Source: Campylobacter concisus (GTDB taxonomy: Bacteria; Campylobacterota; Campylobacteria; Campylobacterales; Campylobacteraceae). Taken from it: a DNA stretch of 64,000 nucleotides. The notes beneath the pieces were generated by a model. That model saw only the letters and a list, made by a program, of their open reading frames with translations. It was not told where the DNA came from and did not search any database. Position 1 is the stretch's first letter; each line of letters begins with the position of its first letter. A program made the position numbers and the translations under genes. Positions 34,404-42,189 of the stretch are shown here, one piece after another. The stretch spans positions 744,001 through 808,000 of the forward strand of contig NZ_CP049239.1 in assembly GCF_015679985.1 (NCBI RefSeq), read 5' to 3'.

Positions 34404-34473
34404 CTCGAACCGACACAAGGTTGCCCTTACCAGATTTTGAGTCTGGCGCGTCTACCAGTTTCACCACTCGGGC
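34387..34473 (-). tRNA. tRNA-Leu (anticodon CAA)
   Basis: Minus-strand 87-base tRNA with encoded CCA. Acceptor GCCCGAG / CTCGGGC, anticodon arm CCAGA-CTCAAAA-TCTGG (anticodon CAA), long variable arm typical of class II tRNA-Leu, and T arm GGTTCGAGTCC. Its 3' end contains the 18-base att core. Confidence 0.95.
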
Positions 34474-34514
34474 TAAAGTAAGATTGAAAGTTAATTTTTG
34501 TGTGAGAGGAAAAA

Positions 34515-34531
34515 GGGGAGAGTTGCTCCCC
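34515..34531 (-). terminator. Rho-independent terminator of hup
   Basis: On the minus strand GGGGAG-CAACT-CTCCCC is followed by TTTT, 11 bases after the stop of the HU gene. It separates hup from tRNA-Leu on the same strand. Confidence 0.85.
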
Positions 34532-34541
34532 GAAAAAGAAA

Positions 34542-34844
34542 TTATTTCTTTTTACCTTTTTTAGCAGCACCAGCAGCAACCGCTTCTTTAAGTTTTTTGC
34601 CAACTTTGAATTTAACTGCTTTGCTAGCAGGAACATCGATAACTTTTTTAGTTCCAGGAACTCTAGCTTTTCTTGCAGCTCTGTCAGCAGTACCGAAAGT
34701 ACCAAAGCCTATAAAGCTAATTGTATCGCCTTTTTCAAGAACTGCTTGGATTGTCTCCAAAGTAGCATCAACAACTTTTAGAGTATCTTTTTTTGAAAGA
34801 CCAGCCTTATCGGCAACAGCTTGAATAAATTCAGCTTTTTTCAT
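34542..34844 (-). CDS. hup: HU-family nucleoid DNA-binding protein
   Basis: A 100-residue HU protein that bends and compacts DNA as a dimer. It has the N-terminal helices MKKAEFIQAVADKAGLSKKD, the FIGFGTFGTADRAARKAR strand region, and the DNA-binding arm tip with the intercalating Pro in KARVPGTKKVIDVPAS (variant of the RNPxTG arm: RVPGTK), then a Lys/Ala-rich tail (AVAAGAAKKGKKK) that is longer than in E. coli HU. ATG follows AAGGAT. Terminator 34515-34531. Confidence 0.95.
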   Translation of the reverse strand: MKKAEFIQAVADKAGLSKKDTLKVVDATLETIQAVLEKGDTISFIGFGTFGTADRAARKARVPGTKKVIDVPASKAVKFKVGKKLKEAVAAGAAKKGKKK

Positions 34845-34967
34845 GAACCATCCTTTTAAGAAGTTATGTGGCTATATTACACTCTTTTAAAAAAAAATAC
34901 AATACTTTCTCCCTAAATTTAGCTCTTTTTTTACATTTTTTAATAAAAAATGCGATTTTTAAAAAAT

Positions 34968-35714
34968 TTACTCGCAAATTTCAAACATAAGCTCGGTCTT
35001 TAGACCAATCTTTTTTATATCAATAAGCCTTAAATTTTTAAAATTTAAGCTCAATAACTCATCTTTATTTTTTACAAGCTTATTTGCTATCTGGCGCAAG
35101 ACTTCGCCTCTATATGCTTTTGCGTGATGACTCACTATTTTTTTATTTTTTACAAAACAAAAAGTTATGTATTCTTTTTTTACAGTGTAAAATTTTTCGT
35201 AAAATTTAGCTCTGAGATCCAAAATATCGTCATCTTTTAAAAACTCATCAACCGCTTTACTAAAATTTTTTTCATAAAATTTTGAAATTTCAAAGCCATC
35301 TAGCTTTTCACCTTGTTTTAGTTTGTACTCTGGTATCTCATCTTTTGCCAAGATAGGTCCAAATAAATTTGAAAATATTAAAACATTATTATCTATATAT
35401 TTTTGTGCCTCATTGTCTAAACCACGATAGTTTAGATGTTTATAAGCCACTCCATCATACCTTAAAATAGCTTTTATGCTACCTTTTTGAGATAGGCTTT
35501 CTCGCAGCTGCTTACTCTCTTCAAGCTCTTTTAGCCCAAAAAGCTTTTTTATATCGTCTAAATTTGCGTTTTTTAAAAACTCATCATATCTGTTTAAAAT
35601 TTCAACTCTTTTGTCAAAAAGTTCTGGAAATATCAAATCCTTACCATTAAATTTATTATTTGTATTTAGAGAAATTTTACTTTCGCTTGGAGAAAAGAGA
35701 ATTTTTAATGCCAT
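34968..35714 (-). CDS. yaaA: YaaA-family (DUF328) peroxide stress protein
   Basis: A 248-residue protein of the YaaA family, which in E. coli limits intracellular iron and binds DNA during H2O2 stress. Typical elements: ILFSPSESK at the start, YDGVAYKHLNYRGLDNEAQKYIDNNVLIFSNLFG (conserved 'YdGvaY..l' and 'lSgLyG' positions), and ISHHAKAYRGEVLRQI-like VSHHAKAYRGEVLRQIAN in the C-terminal half (the 'KaaRG' site). Monocistronic. Role in this organism is by homology only. Confidence 0.87.
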   Translation of the reverse strand: MALKILFSPSESKISLNTNNKFNGKDLIFPELFDKRVEILNRYDEFLKNANLDDIKKLFGLKELEESKQLRESLSQKGSIKAILRYDGVAYKHLNYRGLDNEAQKYIDNNVLIFSNLFGPILAKDEIPEYKLKQGEKLDGFEISKFYEKNFSKAVDEFLKDDDILDLRAKFYEKFYTVKKEYITFCFVKNKKIVSHHAKAYRGEVLRQIANKLVKNKDELLSLNFKNLRLIDIKKIGLKTELMFEICE

Positions 35715-35772
35715 TGTTCTTACCTATTTTATATGTAAATTTTTATTGGATTATACAATAAACTTTTTGTGC

Positions 35773-35800
35773 TAAAAAAAATCAAATTTTTACCGATATA
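35773..35800 (+). promoter_or_regulatory. Possible sigma28 (FliA) promoter of flgL
   Basis: TAAAAAAA (35773-35780) - 11 bases - ACCGATAT (35792-35799) has the spacing and the CCGAT core of sigma28 promoters. The -35 box is weak. It lies just upstream of the sigma54 site. Confidence 0.4.
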
Positions 35801-35807
35801 AAAACAA

Positions 35808-35825
35808 GCGGAATCATTTTTGCTT
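35808..35825 (+). promoter_or_regulatory. Sigma54 (RpoN) promoter of flgL
   Basis: GCGGAATCATTTTTGCTT contains the invariant GG (35810-35811) and GC (35822-35823) ten bases apart and matches the Campylobacter RpoN pattern GGAA-N6-TTGCTT. It lies 30 bases before the flgL start codon. FlgR, the activator of RpoN in this group, is encoded at 49.2 kb. Confidence 0.75.
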
Positions 35826-35853
35826 AGAGTGAATAAAAATTTAGGAAAAAATT

Positions 35854-38169
35854 ATGAGAATAACAAACCAACTACGTTTTAGTCAGACTTTGCATGACTA
35901 CCAAAAAAATATGACTGGTGTAAATAAAAGCTACAAGCAGCTCTCAAATGGTTTGAAAATTCAAGATCCATACGATGGCGCTGCGACTTATAATGATGCA
36001 ATGAGGCTTGATTATGAAGCAACTACTCTCACTCAAGTGGTTGATGCCACTGGTAAATCTGTAAATTTCTCAAAAAATACAGATAATGCATTGCAAGAGT
36101 TTGAAAAACAGCTTGAAAATTTTAAGACAAAAGTAGTCCAAGCAGCTAGCAGTGTGCATAGTAAGACATCGCTAGAGGCTTTGGCAAATGACCTTCAAGG
36201 CATAAAAAATCACCTTGTGAATATTGCAAACACTTCGGTTAATGGGCAGTTTTTGTTTTCTGGAAGCGCTGTTGATACAAAGCCAATAGATGGTGCAGGA
36301 AAATATCAAGGCAACCGTGATTATATGAAAACATCAGCTGGTGCTCAGGTTGAGCTTCCTTATAATATCCCAGGATATGATCTATTTTTAGGAAAAGATG
36401 GTGATTACAGTAAAATTTTGACAACAAATGTTCGTTTGGCTGATCAAACTAGAACAGACATCTCTTATGCGCCAAAATTTCTAAACGATAACAGCAAGAT
36501 AAAAAATATGATCGGACTAAATTACGCTAGTGATTCAGTGGTTAGAAGTGATGGCTCTTATAATGGCACAATAAATCCGGATTATGATTTTTTAGATAAT
36601 TCAAATGTAAATTTTCCGGATACATATTTTTTCATACAAGGCAAAAAGCCAGATGGCACGACATTTACTAGTAAATTTAAGATGAGTGCAAATACAACAA
36701 TGGCTGGGCTTATGGAAAAAATCGGCATGGAATTTGGCAATACAAAAACAACAAAAGTTGTTGATGTAAGCATAAATAACGATGGACAATTTAATATAAA
36801 AGATCTTACTAAAGGCAACCAAACTATTGACTTTCATATGGTTGCAGCCACATCAGTAGCACCAAATCGCGGTGCAATCGCTCAAAACAACGCGCTTGAT
36901 GCGGTAAATTCTCTTGAAGATCTTGAAACTATGGCAAATAACGTTCCAAAAACAGTTCATGTAACTGAGTTTGTAAAGAGCAAATATACCGATAAAGATG
37001 GAAACGCGACAAATGCATTTGACTATGATAAGGTTAGATTTGAAAGAAAGGATAATGAGCTAATCGCAAATTTACCTCAAGTAGCCAGAAGAGCGGGCGA
37101 ATATGCAACAGATCAGACAAAGCTAAGCGAAGTCTCTGGTACAAAAGAGAGCTACGATAGAAATTTATATCCAAAAGATGTCGATGCTAGAAAGAGAGAG
37201 CTTTTTAATATCGATAACCAAGAGATAAATTTACAAGTAAAATCAATAACTGGTACAAAATATGACATAAAGGTAAAAATGGGCACAGCAGGGGGCACAA
37301 ATACTCCAGTGCAATTTGAAATAACATCTACACCACCAGGTGGCACGCCTTCTGCACCTAGAACTTTAACAGTCTATAACTCAGATGAGTTTGGAAGTTA
37401 CAGAACTTACGCTAGCGATTTTACTTATAGGCAGCTCATGGATATCGTTGCAATGGCAGCAAGTGATAATATCCCAAATCCTCCACATGCAGAAAATGCA
37501 AATTTTGATACAGATATAGAAAAAGTAAAAAGAGATCAAAACTATAATGCCTATAAAGAGGCTTTGTCAAAAACAAAGGGCGCAGTAGAGACAACTTTAG
37601 ATGATAAAGGCAGAATGGTTTTAACTGATAAGACAAAATCAGTAACAAACATAGAAGTAACTATGCATGATGCAAAAAATAGCGATAAATTTGATGGCGA
37701 TAGTACTGGTAGAGATACAGCTGGTAATACTGGCCACCCTCAAGGAAAAGGCTCTGTCTTTAGCTTTAATGAAAATAATGCCTTAACTATTGATGAGCCA
37801 AGTACGAGCGTTTTTCAAGATCTTGATAATATGATCGAAGCTGTTAGAAAGGGATATTATAGAGCTGATGCAAATAGTAATGATCCACGAAATACTGGTA
37901 TGCAAGGTGCATTACAAAGGCTTGATCATTTAATAGATCATGCAAATAAAGAACTTACAAAGATCGGCTCTCAATCAAGACTTTTAACTGCTACAAAAGA
38001 GCGAGCCGAAGTAATGAAAGTGAATGTGCAAACTGTTAAAAATGATGTAATTGACGCAGACTATGCGGAGTCATATCTGAAATTTACGCAGCTTTCACTG
38101 TCTTATCAAGCAACTCTACAAGCAAGTGCAAAGATAAATCAACTAAGCTTGCTAAATTATTTAAATTAA
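35854..38169 (+). CDS. flgL: Flagellar hook-associated protein 3 (hook-filament junction)
   Basis: A 771-residue FlgL/flagellin-fold protein. The conserved D0/D1 ends are clear: N-terminal MRITNQLRFSQTLHDYQKNM and SNGLKIQDPYDG; C-terminal DVIDADYAESYLKFTQLSLS and ASAKINQLSLLNYLN, both long helices forming the axial core. The central about 500 residues (150-660) form an exposed insertion much larger than in E. coli FlgL (317 residues), as in other Campylobacter. It is exported by the flagellar type III system (no signal peptide). ATG follows AGGAAAAA. It has an upstream sigma54-type promoter and is followed by ftsK, as in C. jejuni. Confidence 0.93.
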   Translation: MRITNQLRFSQTLHDYQKNMTGVNKSYKQLSNGLKIQDPYDGAATYNDAMRLDYEATTLTQVVDATGKSVNFSKNTDNALQEFEKQLENFKTKVVQAASSVHSKTSLEALANDLQGIKNHLVNIANTSVNGQFLFSGSAVDTKPIDGAGKYQGNRDYMKTSAGAQVELPYNIPGYDLFLGKDGDYSKILTTNVRLADQTRTDISYAPKFLNDNSKIKNMIGLNYASDSVVRSDGSYNGTINPDYDFLDNSNVNFPDTYFFIQGKKPDGTTFTSKFKMSANTTMAGLMEKIGMEFGNTKTTKVVDVSINNDGQFNIKDLTKGNQTIDFHMVAATSVAPNRGAIAQNNALDAVNSLEDLETMANNVPKTVHVTEFVKSKYTDKDGNATNAFDYDKVRFERKDNELIANLPQVARRAGEYATDQTKLSEVSGTKESYDRNLYPKDVDARKRELFNIDNQEINLQVKSITGTKYDIKVKMGTAGGTNTPVQFEITSTPPGGTPSAPRTLTVYNSDEFGSYRTYASDFTYRQLMDIVAMAASDNIPNPPHAENANFDTDIEKVKRDQNYNAYKEALSKTKGAVETTLDDKGRMVLTDKTKSVTNIEVTMHDAKNSDKFDGDSTGRDTAGNTGHPQGKGSVFSFNENNALTIDEPSTSVFQDLDNMIEAVRKGYYRADANSNDPRNTGMQGALQRLDHLIDHANKELTKIGSQSRLLTATKERAEVMKVNVQTVKNDVIDADYAESYLKFTQLSLSYQATLQASAKINQLSLLNYLN

Positions 38170-38227
38170 AATTTAAATCAGCAGGTCGCCCAGCTTGCTA
38201 ATTTTTTAAAATTAAACTCAAGCGTGC

Positions 38228-38252
38228 TATAATAAGCCTTTTTTATAAAGGA
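38228..38252 (+). promoter_or_regulatory. -10 box and ribosome binding site of ftsK
   Basis: TATAAT (38228-38233) and AAAGGA (38247-38252). The binding site is six bases before ATT (38259), where translation of ftsK would have to begin because no ATG, GTG or TTG is present in frame before residue 31. Confidence 0.6.
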
Positions 38253-38258
38253 TCTAAA

Positions 38259-40391
38259 ATTTTACGACATATCTTATTTACAATTTTTGTTTGCATTTTT
38301 ATATATTTTGGTATCGCTACAGCTGCTCCAACTGCTGATTTTGTTGGCTTGCTTGGACAAAGCCTTGGTATTTTAAATATCAAATATTTTGGACTTATAG
38401 CGTATGTTTATCCATTTTTATTGATCATTTTGGGCTATTTTGTCTATAAAAATTTTAAGAAATTTGACTTTGATTTTGCTCAGTTTTTGGTAGGAATTTT
38501 TCTCTTTTTTATAGCTTTTTTAATGTTTCAAGCCTTGAGTGCTTCGAGCATAAATGGCGGTATAATTGGAAATTTTATAGTTAGTGCCTTAAAAGAGGTG
38601 ATCGGCTCTATCGGCACTGCGGTTGCTATACTTATGATGTTTATTATTTCACTTGGGCTTGCTTTTAGGGAAAATTTTATCATTGTTTTAAGAAAGGCTT
38701 TTGTAGATAAAGAGATAAAAGTCCATGAAGAGAGAAATTTAAAAGAGATAAAACAAAAGCAACTTCCAAAAATCGAACGCAAAAGACAAAAGAATAATGA
38801 TGTAAAAGAAGAAGAGCTTATCGAAGCTCAGGTGCTAAATGATGATGAGCAGAATTTAGATGAAGAGCTAGAGCCTGAGTCAGAAAAAGAGAGCAGGGCC
38901 TCAACTATAAACGGAGTTGAAATTTTAAACGAAGTGGCTGAAAACAAGAAGTTGCTTGATCAAATAGAGCGAGGCAATGTCGAAAAGCCAAAGAATTTTG
39001 TCTTGCCACCGCTTAAATTTTTAAACGATCCGCCAAAACGCTCGCACAGTGTCAATGAAACTGAAATCGATCAGCAAATTTCTAATTTGCTTGATAAACT
39101 CCGTAAGTTTAAAATAGACGGCGATGTGGTTAGAACTTATACTGGACCTATCGTCACGACATTTGAGTTTCGCCCAGCTCCGCATATCAAGGTAAGTAAA
39201 ATTTTAACACTTCAAGATGACCTAGCGATGGCACTAAAGGCTCAAACGATCCGCATCCAAGCGCCGATCCCTGGCAAAGATGTCGTAGGCATCGAGGTAC
39301 CAAATCAAAATTTAGAGACAATCTATCTAAAAGAAATTTTAGAGAGCGAAGTCTTTAAAAATGCAAGTAGCCCGCTAACTATGGCACTTGGTAAAGATAT
39401 CGTAGGTGCTCCTTTTGTGACAGACCTTAAAAAACTACCTCATTTGCTGATCGCTGGAACTACAGGATCTGGCAAAAGTGTGGGTATAAACGCGATGCTT
39501 TTAAGCTTGCTTTATAGAAATAGCCCACAAACTTTGCGTCTAATGATGATCGATCCAAAAATGCTTGAATTTAGCATATATAACGATATTCCACATCTTC
39601 TAACTCCAGTTATCACAGAGGCCAAAAAGGCGATCACAGCGCTTGCAAATATGGTTGCTGAGATGGAGCGAAGATATAAGATAATGAGCCAAACTCGTAC
39701 GAAAAATATAGAGAGTTACAATGAAAAGATGAAAGAGGAGGGCGGCGAGCAGTTCCCGTATATCGTTGTGATCATCGATGAGCTAGCTGATCTGATGATG
39801 ACTAGTGGCAAGGATGTGGAGCTTTATATCGGCCGTCTAGCACAGATGGCAAGAGCTAGCGGCATACACTTGATAGTGGCAACCCAGCGCCCAAGTGTTG
39901 ATGTCGTGACTGGCCTTATAAAGGCAAATTTGCCAAGTAGGATAAGCTATAGAGTAGGGCAAAGGATCGACAGCAAGGTTATCTTGGATCAAATGGGAGC
40001 TGAGAGCTTGCTTGGGCGAGGAGATATGTTATTTACGCCTCCAGGAAGCCCTGGTGTGATAAGGCTTCACGCACCATTTGCTAGCGAAAAAGAGATAGAA
40101 ACGGTTGTAAATTTCTTAAAAGAGCAACAAGATGTAGTTTATGATGAGAAATTCTTAATAGAAGAAGGCACAAGCGGAAGTGTGGCTGCTGGTACTCTAG
40201 GAGAAGATGAACTTGATGAGCTTTATGAAGAGGCCAAAGAGATCATTTTAAGTGAGCAAAAAACGTCAATAAGCTATCTGCAAAGACGCCTAAAGATAGG
40301 TTATAACAAAGCTGCAAATATAATCGAACAAATGGAGAAAATGGGTGTTTTAAGCCCAGTGAATGCAAAAGGACAAAGAGAAATTTTATAG
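38259..40391 (+). CDS. ftsK: DNA translocase FtsK (probable ATT start)
   Basis: About 710 residues. Four membrane segments lie in residues 1-140; the first (LRHILFTIFVCIFIYFGIA) is encoded upstream of the first canonical start codon (TTG 38349) and would be lost if that codon were used. After an acidic linker comes the RecA-like motor: FEFRPAPHIKVSKI (alpha domain), Walker A AGTTGSGKSVGINAML, Walker B YIVVIIDELADLMM and RASGIHLIVATQRPSVDV. The C-terminal gamma winged helix is TSISYLQRRLKIGYNKAANIIEQME. FtsK pumps chromosome DNA through the septum and activates XerCD/H recombination. I place the start at ATT 38259 by ribosome binding site spacing. The frame is open from 38202, but without any ATG/GTG/TTG. 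Confidence 0.92.
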   Translation: MLRHILFTIFVCIFIYFGIATAAPTADFVGLLGQSLGILNIKYFGLIAYVYPFLLIILGYFVYKNFKKFDFDFAQFLVGIFLFFIAFLMFQALSASSINGGIIGNFIVSALKEVIGSIGTAVAILMMFIISLGLAFRENFIIVLRKAFVDKEIKVHEERNLKEIKQKQLPKIERKRQKNNDVKEEELIEAQVLNDDEQNLDEELEPESEKESRASTINGVEILNEVAENKKLLDQIERGNVEKPKNFVLPPLKFLNDPPKRSHSVNETEIDQQISNLLDKLRKFKIDGDVVRTYTGPIVTTFEFRPAPHIKVSKILTLQDDLAMALKAQTIRIQAPIPGKDVVGIEVPNQNLETIYLKEILESEVFKNASSPLTMALGKDIVGAPFVTDLKKLPHLLIAGTTGSGKSVGINAMLLSLLYRNSPQTLRLMMIDPKMLEFSIYNDIPHLLTPVITEAKKAITALANMVAEMERRYKIMSQTRTKNIESYNEKMKEEGGEQFPYIVVIIDELADLMMTSGKDVELYIGRLAQMARASGIHLIVATQRPSVDVVTGLIKANLPSRISYRVGQRIDSKVILDQMGAESLLGRGDMLFTPPGSPGVIRLHAPFASEKEIETVVNFLKEQQDVVYDEKFLIEEGTSGSVAAGTLGEDELDELYEEAKEIILSEQKTSISYLQRRLKIGYNKAANIIEQMEKMGVLSPVNAKGQREIL

Positions 40392-40451
40392 CTAAAGTCA
40401 TAAATTGCTTTAATTTTAGAATTTTAATTTTTATTAAAATTCTAAAAAGTC

Positions 40452-40480
40452 TTGACAAAGCACATTAAAATCTATATAAT
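40452..40480 (+). promoter_or_regulatory. Consensus sigma70 promoter of the tRNA pair
   Basis: TTGACA (40452-40457) - 17 bases - TATAAT (40475-40480): a perfect match in both boxes and spacing, as expected for stable RNA. Transcription should begin near 40487, 12 bases before tRNA-Gln. Confidence 0.9.
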
Positions 40481-40498
40481 TACAACTCTTAAAAACAT

Positions 40499-40573
40499 TG
40501 GGGTATCGCCAAGCGGTAAGGCAACTGGTTTTGGTCCAGTCATTCAGAGGTTCGAATCCTCTTACCCCATCCA
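40499..40573 (+). tRNA. tRNA-Gln (anticodon TTG)
   Basis: 75 bases with encoded CCA. Acceptor TGGGGTA / TACCCCA, anticodon arm CTGG-TTTTGGT-CCAG (anticodon TTG), T arm AGAGGTTCGAATCCTCT. First gene after the consensus promoter. Confidence 0.95.
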
Positions 40574-40599
40574 CTTTTTAAATCCAAAATAATACTTAT

Positions 40600-40674
<75 letters not shown>

Positions 40675-40702
40675 AATGCCCATTACTTTTACCATCTTTT
40701 AA

Positions 40703-41140
40703 CTAAGCACCAACCCCCACACCATCACGTATATCATCAACATTGAGATGAACGTAGTGTAAGCTGCTCTTAATGTCCGTATGACCCATAAAAGCCATCA
40801 GTTTATGAGCATTAAATCCCTTCAAACTCACTAACCTAGAAGCCACTGTATGGCGTAATACGTATAGTCCGTGAGTGTTGTTTTCTCCCTTATATCCTAG
40901 ATGGTTTCTTACAGCCCACCACATACGATTTGCTGTATCGTGGTTTAGATGAGTTATAGGGCATTTATTTAAGGTAGATCTTTGCAGTTATCATAAGCCC
41001 CTTGAGATATCCAGTAGTAAGCCATACGAAGCACTTGGTCGTCTCTTGTTTCAGTAAAGAGTTTGCGAGCCTCTATTTTACTTACGCTCTTAGCTATTTC
41101 TAAGCGTTGTTTTATGGCTTTGAAGACTAGAATAGTTTTG
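40703..41140 (-). pseudogene. Tyrosine recombinase (integrase) remnant beside tRNA-fMet
   Basis: 40703-40968 encodes the C-terminal catalytic part: THLNHDTANRMWWAVRNHLG, YVLRHTVASRLVSLKG (HxxR box), LMAFMGHTDIKSSLHYVH (His and the nucleophile Tyr). 40969-about 41140 encodes, in another frame and ending in a stop, an upstream piece (AIKQRLEIAKSVSKIEARKL, TRDDQVLRMAYYWISQGAYD). The gene has thus been broken by a frameshift near 40968 and has lost its N terminus. It begins 28 bases after tRNA-fMet, suggesting an old integration there; I did not find a repeat of the tRNA end on the other side. Confidence 0.75.
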
Positions 41141-41258
41141 TTTTAATATGTAAAAAGAAAGATTAGTAAAAATAGGTTTCATAACTTTTAAATATAAAAA
41201 GAGAAATTCCCACCTAGTATTGTTTTATGGATTATTAGTATAAATTTAAAAATGCAGG
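41141..41258. other. Gap between integrase remnant and cytochrome terminator
   Basis: AT-rich sequence (about 120 bases) with no gene or clear signal. Confidence 0.35.
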
Positions 41259-41274
41259 AGGGGCGAATGCCCCT
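41259..41274 (-). terminator. Hairpin after cytochrome c553 gene
   Basis: AGGGGC-GAAT-GCCCCT, a perfect 6 bp stem five bases past the stop of the cytochrome gene. On the minus strand it continues CCTGCATTTTTAAA, so the U tract is offset by five bases. Confidence 0.65.
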
Positions 41275-41279
41275 AATTA

Positions 41280-41582
41280 TTATTTTAAAGTTTGGATGTA
41301 TTCAGCTACTGCTTTTGCATCTTCGTCGCTCATTGGAGTAGCGATTGGTTTCATCATAGCGCCAAGACCAAATTTATTTGCTCCTGTTTTATAACCTTTT
41401 AGTGCCTCTTCGATAGCTGCTGCATCAAGAGATGTTAAAGCTGGAACTTTATTATTAAACACTTTTTCAGCTTTTGCGCCATGACAGGCGATGCATTTTT
41501 TGTAGATAGCAGCACCATCTGCAGCAAAGGCAGCAGTTGAAAGTAGAGCCGCAACGCTAGAAACAATTAGTAATTTTTTCAT
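41280..41582 (-). CDS. Periplasmic cytochrome c553-type
   Basis: A 100-residue c-type cytochrome: signal peptide MKKLLIVSSVAALLSTAAFA (cleavage AFA/A), haem-attachment site CIACH (residues about 31-35), and the sixth-ligand Met in FGLGAMMKPIATPM. Class I monohaem cytochrome of the kind that carries electrons from the bc1 complex to the terminal oxidase or peroxidase in Campylobacter (Cj1153 position next to the heptose genes). ATG follows AAAGGATG. Divergent from gmhB. Confidence 0.93.
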   Translation of the reverse strand: MKKLLIVSSVAALLSTAAFAADGAAIYKKCIACHGAKAEKVFNNKVPALTSLDAAAIEEALKGYKTGANKFGLGAMMKPIATPMSDEDAKAVAEYIQTLK

Positions 41583-41661
41583 TTTTCATCCTTTGTAAAA
41601 AAGTTTGTGCATTATAGTACAAAAAGGTAAATTCGCAAGAAGCTAGTTAAAATATTTTGGC

Positions 41662-41674
41662 TATAATCACCAAA
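41662..41674 (+). promoter_or_regulatory. -10 box immediately before gmhB
   Basis: TATAAT at 41662-41667 ends six bases before the A of the gmhB ATG (41674). Transcription would therefore begin at or near the start codon itself, and no ribosome binding site is present in between. Confidence 0.55.
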
Positions 41675-42189
41675 TGAATAAAAATGAGCCTATTAAAGCA
41701 CTTTTTCTAGATAGAGACGGCGTAATAAACGAAGATGCTGGATATGTTTGCGAGATCAAAGACTTTAAATTTATTGATGGCATTTTTGATGCGTTAAGAG
41801 AATTTGCTAAGGCCGGCTACAAGCTCTTTGTCGTGACAAATCAATCAGGCATCGGCAGGGGCTACTACACGCAGGAGCAGTTTGACGCTCTAAACAAATT
41901 TATGCTTGAAAGCTTTAGAAAAGAGCAGATTTTTATCACCAAAGTCTATTTTTGTCCGCACGCTCCAGAGCAAAAATGCACCTGCAGAAAACCAAATCCA
42001 AAAATGATACTTGATGCTTGCAAAGAGTTTGATATAGACCTTGAAAACTCGCTAATGATAGGCGATAAACCAAGCGACGTCGAGGCTGGCAAAAGGGCTG
42101 GTGTTGGTAGAAATTTCTTGCTTGATGGCATAAATTTTAAAGATGTAAGAGATGTTTTAGATAAGCTAAAAAAGGAAAAATCACTATGA
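41674..42189 (+). CDS. gmhB: D-glycero-beta-D-manno-heptose 1,7-bisphosphate 7-phosphatase
   Basis: A 171-residue HAD phosphatase (HisB-N type) acting third in ADP-L-glycero-D-manno-heptose synthesis for the lipooligosaccharide core. Motifs: FLDRDGVINED (nucleophile and acid Asp), VVTNQSGIGRGYY, the zinc-binding Cys/His loop CPHAPEQKCTCRKP (Cys-x-His...Cys-x-Cys) and MIGDKPSDVEAG. It ends with a four-base overlap with hldD. The only ATG consistent with the conserved start lies right behind a -10 box and has no Shine-Dalgarno, so the messenger may be leaderless. Confidence 0.93.
   Translation: MNKNEPIKALFLDRDGVINEDAGYVCEIKDFKFIDGIFDALREFAKAGYKLFVVTNQSGIGRGYYTQEQFDALNKFMLESFRKEQIFITKVYFCPHAPEQKCTCRKPNPKMILDACKEFDIDLENSLMIGDKPSDVEAGKRAGVGRNFLLDGINFKDVRDVLDKLKKEKSL

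Noticed and set aside
34179-34481. 100-residue plus-strand frame
   Set aside because: It runs across the tRNA-Leu gene on the opposite strand and into the att repeat; the hydrophobic start is AT-rich chance sequence.
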